DNA of 64,000 nucleotides from Euonymus europaeus (Eukaryota > Streptophyta > Magnoliopsida > Celastrales > Celastraceae). Where the stretch lies: NCBI GenBank assembly GCA_963580455.1, contig OY756958.1, positions 6,708,501 to 6,772,500 on the forward strand, written 5' to 3'. Positions 23,693 through 36,220 of this stretch are shown piece after piece (within the stretch, counting starts at the first letter, position 1; each line of letters begins with the position of its first letter). The notes under the pieces were generated by a model. That model was not told the DNA's origin and made no database searches. It saw only the letters and a list, made by a program, of their open reading frames with translations. The position numbers and the translations under genes were made by a program.

Positions 23693-24856
23693 TGGTCGAT
23701 ATAAAATATCAAAAGTAAACCTGCAATATCAAATACTGACGGGTCTTACCCAATCGCAAGTGTACGTGTTGTGGGACAGTATAAAGAAAGCGGGGTCGAA
23801 TCCACAGGGACCGTATCAATCACCATACAAACAAAATAGCAATAATAATGCAGAAAATTCAGATTGCAATAAACAATTAAAATAAGCTAAAATTGGATAA
23901 ATAAATATGGATGAGTTCTAGCTTGGGTTGGTGTTGTTCTTCTAATCTCACTAAGAATCACAATTTCAATACGCAATCACACAATTTAAAGACTTAACGT
24001 TGTTAATCAGAAGACCTTGGTCGAGCTCTCCTAACTAGACTTTCCTAAGCAACGACTCTGGCTTTGGTGCAGCCCAAAATCTTTTCTTATCAGAGGAGTC
24101 TTGGTTGGCGTACCCTAAGAATTTCCTAAGACAAGCATATGAACGAGAAAGTTGACAATCGCACAACCTTAAGCGTTGGTGTACTACCTAATCAATTGTG
24201 TTCACAATTCCCAAATCTGGATCCTATGCAGATTCTTCTTACTTCGTCAAACACCGGGTATGGGTCAGCCGAATGTGCTTAACTAACAATTCCTAATATT
24301 ATGATGGTGATCAAGCAAGCATAATAATAAGAAATCAACAATAAACTCAGAGAATCAATGAATTAAATCTAGTGTAATCATCCATGAAATTGGTAAACAA
24401 AGTTCAACTAGAAGAAACTAACCAAATCCCAAACTAAATAGAAATTTAGTTACAAATGTTCATGATTTAATTGCCTAAATAAACCAGAAATTCAGTTGGG
24501 GAAGAAGGAGATGCTCGAAAGTGTTGAAATCCTCCTCCTGGCATCTTCTCTCCCCGGTTCTGAAGTACAGCGGCGTCCCCTCCTATTTCTAGGTCAAGTT
24601 CGTTATATATTAAAACCCTACATGCCACATCAGCACTTCAAATTACTTCACTAGCCCACTAAAATCCGCGGCCGCAAATAGGTCGCACTTTGGCTGCAGT
24701 TAGGTTGCAACATTTGCCCAGAAAACTCTTAATCTTTCATTTTCCAGCCAGCTCTCACCTATTCAATAAAACACTAATTGAGTAGTATTTGGACTTAAAA
24801 CATCACAAATTGAGACTTTTAAAGATTGGAAATATAGGTGCATTTTGCGCCAAACA
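23693..24856 (-). repeat. 5' LTR of the Athila-like element
   Basis: On the minus strand it starts TGTTTGGCGCAAAATGCACC at 24,856 and ends …TATCGACCA at 23,693, a few bases before the primer-binding site. Its sequence is shared with the solo LTR at 25,121-26,301: for example the 'cttacccaatcgcaag' and 'cttcgtcaaacaccgggt' type blocks and the GCACCTA start block. No coding content is expected; a plus-strand open stretch at 23,646-23,885 is chance. Confidence 0.7.
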
Positions 24857-25115
24857 GCTACATGAGCATTGTTCTGATTTGTATGAGAAAAGACCCAGTG
24901 ATTGTAACTTTAGAGTTGATGAATGCCCAATATCAATATTAACAACAATACTCTCATCCCTCTTGTGAGGTGGAGTGCACCTTAAATGTTCATGTTGATT
25001 ATGTTCTTCGATAGAGCCTTATGATCCAGAATTATGCCCACTGAGTTTAGAAATTTTTTTCTTGCCTTTCTCTTCCTTAGAAACCGATTCATCTACTCCT
25101 TTTACAAGGGAATGA
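24857..25115. other. Short spacer between two LTRs
   Basis: No recognised gene is present. On the minus strand a lysine-rich open stretch crosses into the solo LTR; it has no motif I know. Confidence 0.4.
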
Positions 25116-25120
25116 ATAAC

Positions 25121-26301
25121 TGATCGATACTTTTTATCACAAATAAAATTGCAATTCAAATACCGAAGGATTTTACCCAATCGCAAGAGTACGTGTCGCA
25201 AAACAGTAAAAGTGAATGTGATCGAATCCACGGAGACTGTACCAACTACCAATTAATTACAAAACAATAGCGCAAACTACCTAACGGCTAAATTACGATT
25301 GAATTAAATATCAATGGACAAAACCTAGCTTAGGATTGGCGCGCTCAACTACCTCCACCTGTGCACACAGATTAATAGCAATTAAACAATTTAAAAGTTT
25401 AACGATGTCAATTGAAAGGCCTTGGTCCAGCTGCAGTCAATTAGATTTCCCTAAACAAAGATCCTGACTTTGGTCCAGTTGCAAGATCTTTTCTTATTAG
25501 AGGAGTCTTGGTTTGGTCTCTCCTAAGAACATCCTAAAATAAGCATACGCACTAGGAAATCGACAATCGCACAATCTAGGGTAATGGTCTATCACCCAAT
25601 CAACTATGTTCAATGTTCCCAAAACCTGGATCTTACGCAAGTTCTTGTTACTTCGTCAAACACCGGGCCATGGTCAGCCGAATATGTTCAACTAACAATT
25701 TCTAAAATTATGATGTTGATCAGGCATGCATAACAATAGGAAATTAACAATTAATCCAGAGAACAAAGAATTAAACTTGGTCTAATCATCAATTGATTCC
25801 ATGCACAAGGTTTATGGTAGAAGAACTTACCAAATCCCAGCTAGAAAAGAATTTAGCTACTCATAATAATAATATTAAAATCCATAACAATAATTAACCA
25901 CAATGTTTGATTTCACAAGAAGGAGGAAAAATCGGCCAAAATCCTCAATAATCCTTGCTGTTGATCTCCTCTTCTCCTTAAAATTGCCTCTGGTTCCTCT
26001 TTCCAGCCGTCAATCTCCTTGGTGGCTGCGTGTCTTTTGTTCCCTAGGGTTTCTTTCTTAAATATGAACTTCATGACCCAATAACCCCCTGCCACGTCAG
26101 CTTCAGCTTATGGGAAGAAAGAAATTCGCGTCCTGCGACCGCGCCCAGGCTGCAAATATCGGGTTCAGCACAATTCCAGTCTTTTCGTCCAACTCCAGTA
26201 CCTGTTCACAAAAACACCCAAAAGAGGTAGAAATTATACCAATACCTATCAAAAATTAACTCTTTTAACATCCATAATTAGGTGCTTTTCAACACCTAAC
26301 A
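25121..26301 (-). repeat. Solo LTR of the Athila-like family with 5-bp target duplication
   Basis: On the minus strand it starts TGTTAGGTGTTGAAAAGCACC at 26,301 and ends …GTATCGATCA at 25,121, so it has TG…CA ends. ATAAC flanks it on both sides (25,116-25,120 and 26,302-26,306). It matches the LTR at 23,693-24,856 along its length but with many differences. No gag or pol adjoins it. This fits a separate insertion that later recombined LTR to LTR. Confidence 0.75.
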
Positions 26302-26306
26302 ATAAC

Positions 26307-26642
26307 GACCCACATTGCATTCTAGATTGCAGTTTGTAGTGTACGTACAAGATCAATTTAGAATTCTTTCAATCGTGTATCCAAGGAAACAATCTACTAG
26401 GATTGAACTAGACTTAAAGGCCTACTTATAGTGGCCTGCTCCCTTGGTATTGAACTCTGAGGAAATAGTTCCTCTTAATATGGTTGTGATGATTGATTGA
26501 GCCTTACTGTTGTAGGATCTCCCTCAGGAAGCTCACTTTCTGTTGCAATATATTTATCAAATCTTTGAGTTTTAGGCAACATTTCCGATCAGAATAATTA
26601 TAGTCCCAGCAAGCATGCCAAAAAGGATGTTGGCTCCATTTG
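26307..26642. other. No recognised feature
   Basis: No supported gene, LTR end or repeat partner was seen. Confidence 0.4.
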
Positions 26643-27240
26643 ACTGTAATTCGCCAAAAAGGTCAATCTTGCCACCTATGGTCGTGAGACAGTTGTTGCA
26701 AGCGTATCAAATACTTGCAGTCAGTCTTAAAGTGTTGTGAACAAGATAAAATGTGATTATACTTGTGATAAAACTTCTAAATCAAATGATTGTATGAATA
26801 AAATGGCTAAATCATAATCTCACTATGAAACTTTAGAGAACCCTAGATCCACTATTTAGTGTTTCACTAGAAAATTACACTGAAAGAAAAGTGCCCCATC
26901 TTCTTTAACTGCTAAAATAATGGTTAACTACCCTCCATTAATATTATAACTCTTGAGAAAAAAATCCTTTATGCTCCATGATAAATTGATTCCTGCAAAT
27001 AACGACTCACCTAGATAGTTGGGATAAACTCTACATCCTCAATTTTAGGTAATCCATCAAGACCAAGTCTCTTCAACTAATAAAACTGGGACTGCCTACC
27101 ATTTGACTTGATAACCCATTAATCCTTTTAACGTAGCCCATATAGATTGCATTCAGAGTGGCCCATTAATACTACTGCACAATCCATGAAATTTGTACCC
27201 AAACTTACCCCAACCTGTACATAATTAATGTGTAAACAAT
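26643..27240. repeat. Dispersed repeat, copy 2 (partner at 11,222-11,755)
   Basis: Homologous blocks lie at about 26,643-26,698 and about 26,893-27,240, in the same order and orientation as copy 1. The text between the two blocks differs. The element type is not recognised. Confidence 0.6.
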
Positions 27241-28764
27241 AGGCCTCTTGATTCACACAAGAAAAACTTCAAAAAAAATATGAAGGAATCATAGTCTTTT
27301 TCTCAAGAACCTCAAATCGCTTCAATAATCATCAAAAACACTGAAAAATAACTGAAACTATGAAAGAGAAGTTGAAATTATGAGAAAGAAAAGCGAAAAT
27401 CAAAATAATAATAAACTAGGAAAGAGAAGAGGGAATGTTTTGATTTTGAAATTTTCCCAAAAAAAAGAGGGAAAAAGGATAGATAAGAGGAAAACCATTC
27501 TTAAAAATTCAAAAATGTCCAGTCAAATGTCTACATGACTGCTATGTAGACGTGAACTATTTATCACTACTAAATAACAATTATTAACAAATACCTATTT
27601 ACCTAAGAGGGCCCAAAGCCCAAGCTACCAACAACCCACTAATGACTAATAAGTTATTGCCTACTAATAACACTATGATGCATTGTTCTTCCTTTGGGCG
27701 AAACTAGGGCTTGGGTTGGCCCAAGTGGTTGGGCTTCGAACCGAACTTGCCCTAAGCATGAAGCCTATACCTGATGCAACTTCAGACATGGGCCAAGTTT
27801 GTCAAATGGTGAGGCCTACGTAGACTTGAGCACCACAATTTTCTATACATTTATAGAATTTCTACCAAATAAGGGAGAACTAGGCATGTACTTGGTGTCA
27901 TAAGTAAGAATGAAAATAGGCAAGACTATTTGCAGGCGGCCTGAGCTCAGCTCTTAAGTCAAAAGAGCCAAGCTTAGAGCTATCTTGGAGCCCTTTTGCC
28001 ATATAAGTAGACCCTTTTTGCGATACGAGTAGAGCCTGGTCTTGAATAAGCCCGACCTAAGCCCTAGGTCCTATATATATAAATTACATATAGATTTTAT
28101 ATATCTATAATTCTGTATATAAGGGTAACTAAACTTTTGGTCATCGAAAGATCGATCATTTTTCAATTTGATAATTGAATGTTAAAACGTTTCAAGTCAA
28201 TCATATAAAGTTTCTTTTTGTCTCATAATGATAACTTGGGCAGATTTTGGTATTTTTGGTTAGTGCGTTGACCATTATCAAAACGTTAAAATTTGGATGT
28301 TTAAGCTTAACGACATCCATTCCTAACCAAACAATGGTGACATGGCATGAAATAAAAAAAATTACAATAATTTTAAAAAAATAAAAAATGCTTTCTATTA
28401 AAAAATCCATGGATAGATCAATCATCAACTTATAGCTTGTTGGCGTAATCCACGATCTCAATGATTGTTAGGAATCTCTAGTGCTACACCTACACTGTGG
28501 ACTTATCAATCGAGTTGATCCCTCCATCTCTGAGTCCATGATAAAGTATAGTCTCTGTCCTTGTTGATAAATCAAAAGCACGATGCTTTTTAAGAGCGTC
28601 CTACGCACTGGCTTTCTTTCATGTCTCCTATCCTTCCCTCACATATTCTTACTCCTTCTCTGTCTACTCTCTTTGTCAAATCCAGTTACAATCGACAAAC
28701 CAATTCAGTCTAAAAAATCAAAGCCTCACCATCAATGCCAAAATGAGATTTTGGGTGAGGACAA
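27241..28764. other. AT-rich region with no supported gene
   Basis: There are A-rich tracts, a stretch at about 27,900-28,080 with repeated 'gagc/aagccc' wording that resembles degraded transposon ends, and a pyrimidine-rich stretch at 28,600-28,680. Nothing could be named. Confidence 0.4.
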
Positions 28765-29278
28765 TGTCATGCTCTAATTTCTGAAAACGTGAAACTGGAG
28801 GTGACTCTGGGAAGGAATTCTTTGAAAGAAGAAAAGAACAAGAAATACTAATTTTATCCAGCAGCCAGGGGGCAATACGGACCCTATTCTTATATTAAAA
28901 CCCCAAAACAACAAGAAGAACATATAAACATTGGCTAAAGGAAATATAATAATTCATTTCATGATTCTGGCAACCTCCAGCACAATACCGTATATCCTGG
29001 ACATGACTACCTGTCAGATCCTTTCACCTAAGACGTAAAACTACTTAACATGGCATTTAAAGTCTAATATGTAACTAAACATGCAACTAATTAATATGAA
29101 CTATAAAACAACTCCGCATTACTTAGATGTAGTCCAAACTAAATTAGCACAGGCCCAATAAGATTGTCCTACTAACATCAACCACCAAAACCCAGTATGT
29201 AGCCCAGTTGTTTTTCTTGTTTCTTCAAAACACCAGTAGTCCCAGCAGAACTTAGCTTCCATAAAAGTGTACATGACA
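28765..29278 (-). repeat. 3' LTR of gypsy-2
   Basis: This 514-bp repeat runs from TGTCATGCTC to TTACATGACA-type ends (TG…CA). It matches the 5' LTR, which is also exactly 514 bp once the hAT insertion and one target duplication are removed. Confidence 0.85.
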
Positions 29279-29279
29279 A

Positions 29280-29292
29280 ACCCTTCCCCTTA
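29280..29292 (-). promoter_or_regulatory. Polypurine tract of gypsy-2
   Basis: The minus strand reads AAGGGGAAGGGTT directly before the 3' LTR start. This is the usual place of the plus-strand primer in LTR elements. Confidence 0.65.
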
Positions 29293-30337
29293 AAGTACCT
29301 TGCCCACAAGTGCACCAACAGCTCTACAACTGGAAACCTGCCTTGCCTAGTAAGTCTGTGTCAAAGGATGTTAACCGGCTCCACAAAAATCTGTCCTTGG
29401 GAATCCATTGATGGCAAGGTAGTTAGTGGCTGAATATGTGGGCTAAGAACTCTTTTCAACTGTGAGACATGAACTACCGGATGGATCATGGAAGATCCAG
29501 AAAGACCCAACTCATAAGCAACCATCCCCACCCTTTTCAAAATTGGATATGGACTATAAAAATCTGGGAGCTAACTTGAGATTTTTTCGTTGAGCCACAA
29601 ACACTTGTCGTTATGGGTGAAGTTTTAAGAACACCAAATCACCAACTTGGAATTCACAGGGAACCCGCTTATTGTCAGCAAAAAACTTCATTGAGTTTTG
29701 GCTCTTCACAAGGTTATGCTTTAGTGTAAGCAACTTGTATTCCCTGGAACGAAACATCTCATCCACATATTCGAGCTTAGCTGTGACTAGCACGTAAGAG
29801 TTTAATTTAGGAGGTGCCACCCAATAAACAACTTCAAAAGGCTGATCTTAATGCTTGCGTGGACAGTGGTATTATAGTAGTAAGGCAGCCATTGTATCCA
29901 ACCCTTGGGATGGGTGGAGGCAAAACACCGTAAATATTATTCCACAACCTTGTTAACCTTCTCTAACTGGACATCAATTTGAGGGTGATAGGAACTACTA
30001 TAATTTAATCTTTTTCCTTGCAACTGTAATAACTCCTTTCAAAACTTACTCGTGAAAATAACGTCCTTGTTAGTGACAATGCTAGAAGGCAATCCATGGA
30101 GTTTGAATACCCCATCCAAGTACTCTTGAGCCACCTTAGCAGCCATATAAGAGTGTTGTAAAGCAAAATAAGTGGGTGTACTTCGATAATCTATCAACCA
30201 CTGTGAGAATGACTGATTTTCTCTTAGAAGAAGGAAGTCCCTATATGAAATCCATGCTAACTTCAGTCTAAGGTGTTGTTGGTATAGGCAATGGTTGGAG
30301 AAACCCTTGTGGTGGAGAATTCATGAACTTTGTAGTC
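29293..30337 (-). pseudogene. Gypsy-2 integrase core and C-terminal tail, degraded
   Basis: On the minus strand after the nested LTR, the text gives SPPQGFLQPLPIP, EVSMDFI, LTVVDRLSKYTH, then many stops and frame shifts. A clearer open part (29,820-29,611) reads QVGDLVFLKLHP, and further down 'YPILKRVGMVAYEL' and 'IHPVVHVSQLK', the usual tail of plant gypsy pol. The catalytic core cannot be functional. Confidence 0.7.
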
Positions 30338-30342
30338 TGACA

Positions 30343-32239
30343 TGTAAAATTCCGTTCCAGGAAAGAAAAAAAATATGAAGTAAAAAAAAATATAGTAAAA
30401 AAATGAATGTATATATGTATATGTTGTTGCCTCATCTAACATCTAAAGGAACAAAACCATTCATATATAATATATATATATATATATAAAGTAAATGATA
30501 TGTTTCTTTCTCTCTCCAACTCAATCTTCTCTCTTTATTTTCATGATCAAGTTTCTTGTCACCAAGAACCTTCACCAAGTTTGGTTTAGACATCAATATC
30601 CAACTCCTTTTCACTACTTGGTATGAATTTTTAACTTATCTCAAGGATTCAACAATTTTGGAAATTCTAGGTTTTTGGGGAATTTATGAATTCCAAAAAT
30701 TATGAATAATTCTTTGTTCTAGCAATTTATTTAGGCTTAAAATGTGTTGAATTGTTGGGTTTAGGTGGGGTTTTTTAAAATCCAATGGAGATTTGTTCTT
30801 GAAGTAGAAATTGGAAAGAAAAAAAAACAAGGAGATTTTCCTTAGCCTAAAATTTGTTAAGTGAAGGTTGGGTTAATTTTTTGTTTTTAAAAATATGTAT
30901 TGAGATTTTGATATTTATTTTTGATTAGAATGCTAGAATGTCGATTTTTGGAGAAGTGAGAGGGATTTTAGAATATGAAATTTTTGAGATTGGAAAAAAA
31001 ATTGGAAGTTTGAACTTGTGGAATTAAATTGAGTTTATCTTTATTAAATTGGTTAGAGAATTTACTTGGTAGAAACTTGGTTCGGTGATAGAGATTGTGC
31101 GTTGTCGACAAAGAGGTAGGGATTTCTCCTTCCTTAGTTAAATTCTTCTCGTTCGTAAAAAGCCTTGAAAGTTATTTTTTCGAATCTTTCGTATCGTATT
31201 GAATCTTATAAATTCATTTGGGCTACTCTTGATTGTTTCAAGAGAGCCAAACCCGCTACAAGATTCGTTGTATAACCTTTTCTTTGATTGATTTATTAAA
31301 TATGTATATACGCATTTACCCTTGAACGTGTTAAGTTCGATTGACACATATTTGGATCTTCAAGTGATGTGATCTATGTGACATAACATTTAAATGGTTT
31401 TTAATGTGCATTTAGTGGTAGATGGATCACAGGGCAAGGGGCTTGGGTGCTTCCATGTTTAGGAACAATGATTCGGGGTTGCGGATTTTTTATGATATAG
31501 ATTTGGAAAAATGAAATGTTCGACGAATTTACACCTTCTTCATGGATTTACCGTGTAGACCAATTTACGGTGCCAGTGAATATGAAGTAGGGTAAGGGTG
31601 TGGGAGCGATCCACAACCCTTCGGAGTCATGGGATGGGTGTTCGGAGGATCGGATGGTTGTACGAAGACATTTTTTCTACATAGCATCTTGATGCATTCA
31701 TTCCGTTCTTTCATATTTCTGTCTTACTTCGTTACTCTTATTTGATATCCCTACTGAGCATTCGCCTCACCCTATTTCTTCTTCCCCCTTTCAGGTGAGC
31801 CATCTACTAGTACAGATCCTCCATAACAGTAGAACGAGGCGTGACCGTGGTGGCCTGACTTAGTAGAGTCACCTTGGAGTGGGTATAGTTGTTTGTTTTC
31901 CTTTTATTATGTTATGACGAGTAGTTGGATACTTGTGTTATTGTGGCTATTTTGGAAGGGTCATGGGAGGACTCCGTGTGATTGGGACTCCTGTGCTATG
32001 AATATTATGTATGTAATTATTGTGGAACCTCTGAGGGGCTTGTATTGTGGAGGGTGTATGAAGTTTGCTGGATTGGATATAGAAGTGCGTTTTTATATTT
32101 TGTGCAAGGTGGCATTCTTCAATTTATGGGGAGATGCTGCCGAAATTTTATTGAAATTTTATGTTAGTTGGTGTTGTGTCTAGTGTGAGTAGGTGTGATT
32201 TTGTCAATTAGCTCACGCTCCTCGAGTTGGGGCGTGACA
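30343..32239 (+). repeat. Solo LTR (family A) nested in gypsy-2 integrase
   Basis: The insert starts TGTAAAATTCCG and ends GGGGCGTGACA (TG…CA). TGACA flanks it on both sides (30,338-30,342 and 32,240-32,244). Removing it rejoins the integrase zinc-finger end (DCIICH) to the core (SPPQGFLQPLP). An AT run followed by a TATA-like stretch and a CT-rich leader lies at 30,465-30,540. The same family occurs at 1-1,412 in the other direction. Open stretches inside, such as 31,893-32,183, show no known domain. Confidence 0.75.
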
Positions 32240-32244
32240 TGACA

Positions 32245-34590
32245 TATGATGCAATCACGGATGTGATTTTTGACATCATTCCTTGGACCGCTCCAATAAA
32301 AAATTTGCTTCGCTCTTCGTAAAATCTTGACTAACCCTGGGTGACCAGAGATAGGAGCACCATGTATCTCATACAACAACTTCTTCTTGAGGACTGGATT
32401 GTCTCCCACCCATAATCTGCCTTTGCAGTACAGGGTGCCCTGGTGGAATGAGAATTTATTTGGTAATACTTCCCCATCATTCCCTTTCTGAATTAGTAAA
32501 TGAATTTCTTGTCGAGCAAATATGTGGCTTGTATCTCGTGTAATATGTCACACGTACGAACTGTGATGGCTACCAACTCAACTGCACCCTTATTTTAGAG
32601 ATTGTTTTGCCGTGAAAGAGCATTAGCAACTAGGTTATCCAAGCCTCTCTTATATTCAACTATGAAATCATACCCAAAGAGTTTACTTATCCACTTTTGT
32701 TAAGTGACAGTTCCCAACGATTGTTCAAGGATGTATTTCAAACTATGGCGGTCCGTCTTGACAACAAACTCATGACCCATCAAGTAGTGCCTCCATTTTT
32801 GGACAACCGAAACCAATGCAAATAATTAATTTTCATAGATAGATAATAGCAGTGTCCTGCCTTTCAAGGCTGCACTATAGAAGGCAATGAGGTGACCTTT
32901 TTGCATCAAAACAGCCATTATCCCATCACCAGAAGCATTACATTCTATCACAAACTGTGCACCAAAATCTAGGAGAGCTAAGACTGGTGGTGATGCCACA
33001 ACTTTCTTAAGATTATCAAAAGCAAGTTGGGCGGCCTCATTCCATTGAAGTACGCCTTTTGTTAGCAACAAGGTTAGAGGTCTTGCACTAGCTCCATACC
33101 CCTTTATGAACCTCTGATAGTAGCCAGTTAACCCCAAAAAGTCTCGTAGTGCTTTAACATTTTGTGGTGTAGGCCAAGTTAACATTGCCTGCCTCGTAGT
33201 GCTTTAACATTATGTGGTGTAGGCCAAGCTAACATAGCCTACACTTTTACATTATCCATCTTCACCCCTTCCTCATCTATAATTTGTCCCAAATATCCAA
33301 TCGAGGTACTGCCAAATTGACATTTATTCTTTTTTGCAAAGAGCTGATGTTGGGAAAGGGTTGACAGAACCCAGCTCAAATGCTGAACACGGTCCTGGTG
33401 TGGCTGTACTCTAGAATTTCATCAAAAAAATACCAATACAAATTTCTTTAACATCGGCTTAAAGATGTAATTCATAAGATCTTGAAATGTGGCAGGAGAA
33501 TTTGTCAAGCCAAAAGGCATGACCAAAAATTCATATAACCCCTTATGGGTTCTAAAGGCAGTCTTGTGTACGTCTTCCTCTCTCATCCTTATTTGGTCAT
33601 AACCCGATCATAAGTCCAACTTAGAAAAGATCGTTGCCCCATGAAGTTCATCTAGGAGTTCATCAATTATAGGGATTGGAAATTTGTTCTTGATGGTTAC
33701 TTGATTGAGTGCCCGATAGTCCACACATAATCTCCAAGAGGCTTCAGCTTTTTTCACCAAAATCACTGGGGAAGGAAAGGAACTTTCACTTGATCTAACC
33801 ATTCCAGAAACGACTAGATCCTTAACCATCATTTCAATCTCCAATTTCTGGCTATGTGGGCACCTATAGGCTTTTTGATTGATAGGTACTGAAGTGAATT
33901 TGAGGTTAATAGCATGATCTTGGATCCTATTAGGTTGTAACCCGTGGGGAATATTAAACACCTGCTTATATTCTTCCAACAACTTAGCCAAGGCCGGATG
34001 CTGTATTTTTTCCACCTCCCTTTCATCACTCTCAATTGCATGCAATAGTGAAGCTACCCTCTCCATGCATTGCAAGGGTACTACGGTACCATGATTTACC
34101 ATCTTTCTAAGATTTCTAGGAACCACTTTTAACAAGCAAGCTACCCCTCTATGCATGAATTGCATGGTAAGATATTGTAAGTTCCAATTAATATCCCCCA
34201 AGCTCTTTAACCAATTAATTCCCAGGCCGGCATCATAGCTACCCAAAGGCATGACCTAAAAATCAGAGATAAATATTGAGCCTTGTAGAGTGAAAGGAAC
34301 ATAACAATAAGTACCTAGGCTATGCATCCGAGAACTATTTGCAAGCTTAACGGTCATGGTACGTTCAAGGTACTACTTCATTGTTGCTTGAGAAGCAAAA
34401 TAAGGGTCCACAAAATTATGTGAAGACCCCAGCACCCACATGGTGCGGCCATTAATGGAGCCATAGAGACTCATAGTTTGGGGAGCACTAAACCCAGATA
34501 TAACATTGAGGGACAAAATAGGATAATTTTCTTTAGTATTTGGTGGAGGTATTGAGGGACCCGTGTGTTTGTCTGGAGCTCCAGTGCGCT
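32245..34590 (-). pseudogene. Gypsy-2 protease, RT, RNase H and integrase zinc finger, degraded
   Basis: In minus-strand order there is a weak protease (WVLGSSHNFVDPYF near 34,430), then an open stretch 34,252-33,608 with the RT start (ASWRLCVDYRALNQVTIKNK, DELLDELHGATIFSKLDL). A TGA follows exactly where Arg is usual ([16 protein letters not shown]). RT continues ([19 protein letters not shown]) and breaks near 33,430. The connection domain and RNase H are at 33,185-32,540 (GLTGYYQRFIKGYG, VIECNASG with Asn in place of the catalytic Asp, [12 protein letters not shown]). The integrase HHCC region is at 32,409-32,245 (GHPGLVKILRRAK, DCIICH). The copy is inactive. Confidence 0.8.
33143..33242. 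repeat. 50-bp tandem duplication inside gypsy-2 pol
   Basis: The block beginning CTCGTAGTGCTTTAACATT occurs at 33,143 and again at 33,193, with a few single-base differences between copies. It repeats the RT segment encoding the 'PTPQNVKALR' region and breaks the reading frame context upstream of it. Confidence 0.85.
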
Positions 34591-34603
34591 CACAGTGGGT
34601 ATC

Positions 34604-35474
34604 CTATCCACTCTCGACCTCCTCCTCCGCAGCTAAGGCGTCCAACAAATAAATTTGAGGGTTTGCGCGTTTGTGACCCTTTACAAAGATTTCATCACAG
34701 TAGAAACACAAGCTCTGCCTCTTCCTTTTCTCCCTTTGAGGGTTTGAGATCCATGACATATGTATCTTCTTGGACACGCCAAGAGTCCCCATATTCCTAG
34801 GACAAGGAAATGTTTTTGAGGATGTAGAAGTGACCTTGGGTGGCTTGGGAGCCCCATACCCCGAATAGTTCAAGGGTAAGGTAGAGATATGCGAAGGACT
34901 TGGGTGTACTGATTGTGAACTTAGTGGGTGTTGAATGAGTGGGATAGAAGGCTTCGTTAGGGTGTGGCATGGTTTTGTGACCAAGCTCTGGCTCTCTTCG
35001 TGCATACGGGCTAAAGCTTGAGTCATGGCCACTGATGTAGGGCTTAGTACTTTTACTGGTAAGCGGATTTCATCCTTAAGATCTGACAAAAAGAGACCAA
35101 GCTTTTGTTCCTCCGATAAGCCGCATTGTTTGACGGCCAGATATTCATATCTTCTTGTGTATTCTTCGATAGTAGAGACTTGGGTGAGGTGGGCCAGTTC
35201 CTCAATCAGATACGCCAAAAAACTGGGACCATAACGGGAAACTATAGCATTGGAAAAATAATCCCAATTGACAGGAACCCCAGAGTTCCCACTTCTGGAA
35301 CCAATTTGCAACATGACCCTCCAAATAACAAGCGGCTATGGTGACCTTGTGATGAAGAGGAGTTCTGTAAAAACCAAAGTAACGGTTGGCCTTCTTGAGC
35401 CAAGTGACAGGTTTGTCCCCCATAAAACTTAGGGGGAAATCCAGTTTAGGGCCTTGGGTGCCGCCTATTCCCAC
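34604..35474 (-). pseudogene. Gypsy-2 gag, with a frame change
   Basis: Two overlapping minus-strand frames (35,474-35,202 and 35,314-34,604) make up one gag. Motifs are LDFPLSFMGDKPVTWLKKAN, ACYLEGHVANWFQKW, YFSNAIVSRYG, LTQVSTIEEYTRRYEYL and LSDLKDEIRL. Near the end, CFYCDEIFVKGHKR is a degraded zinc knuckle in which the last Cys is lost. A frame change at about 35,250-35,300 separates the two parts. Gag would package the element's RNA. Confidence 0.75.
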
Positions 35475-35790
35475 ATGAAAATCCTCACCCCCAACACGTC
35501 CCTAGTCTAGTCTACCTCTGTTAGGGTCGGGCAATTGTAGTTCTTGGTGAGGTGGAATATGGTCATTTTCTACTGGCGATACTGCTGGTTGGAGAGTTGC
35601 CTACATGCGTCGATCCATGGCCTCCAACCTCTATAGTAATGCAATTAAGCCCCGTTGGTGTTCTTCCGCACGGTGGTCATTCAGCAACCTCTGTTCATCC
35701 AGTTGGCGCTGGATGTAGGCAAGTGATTCCTCTAAGACTCTGATCCGCTCATTAAGGACCTTAGGTGGCATTGTGAAGGAAGGAAAGAAG

Positions 35791-35803
35791 GCCTCTGATA
35801 CCA
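35791..35803 (-). promoter_or_regulatory. Primer-binding site of gypsy-2
   Basis: The minus strand reads TGGTATCAGAGGC, complementary to the 3' end of initiator tRNA-Met. It stands two bases inside the 5' LTR end, as usual for this primer type. Confidence 0.8.
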
Positions 35804-36212
35804 AATGTCACGCTCAGATTTCTGAAAACGTGAAACTGGAGGTGACTCCGGGAAGGACTGATTTGAAAGGATAAAAGAATAAGAAATACTGATTTTATCC
35901 AGCAGTCAGGGAGCAGTACAGACCCTGTTCTTGGATTAAAACCTCAAAACATTAAGAAGAACAAAGAAATACTGGGTAAAGAAAATATAATAATTCATTT
36001 CATGATTCTGGCAACCTCCAGCACAATACCATATATCCTGAACATGACCACTTGTCAGATCCTTTCACGTAAGACGTAAAAGTACTTAATATGGCATTTA
36101 AGGTCTAATACGTAACTAAACGTACAACTAATAAATATGAACTATAAAACGACTCCGCATTACTTATATGTAGTCCAAACTAAATTAGCAAAGGCCCAAT
36201 AAGATTGTCCTA

Positions 36213-36220
36213 CTAACAGC
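36213..36220. repeat. hAT target-site duplication, left copy
   Basis: CTAACAGC stands directly before the TAGGCCTGCACA terminus. The identical 8 bases follow the other terminus at 40,874-40,881. Confidence 0.9.

Noticed and set aside
28583..28777. Plus-strand frame with a hydrophobic, signal-peptide-like start, cut by the gypsy-2 LTR
   Set aside because: The stretch is pyrimidine-rich, which by itself gives Leu/Ser/Phe runs. No known domain is present and no continuation was found on the other side of the retrotransposon.
31893..32183. 96-codon plus-strand frame inside the solo LTR
   Set aside because: LTRs rarely code and no motif is visible.
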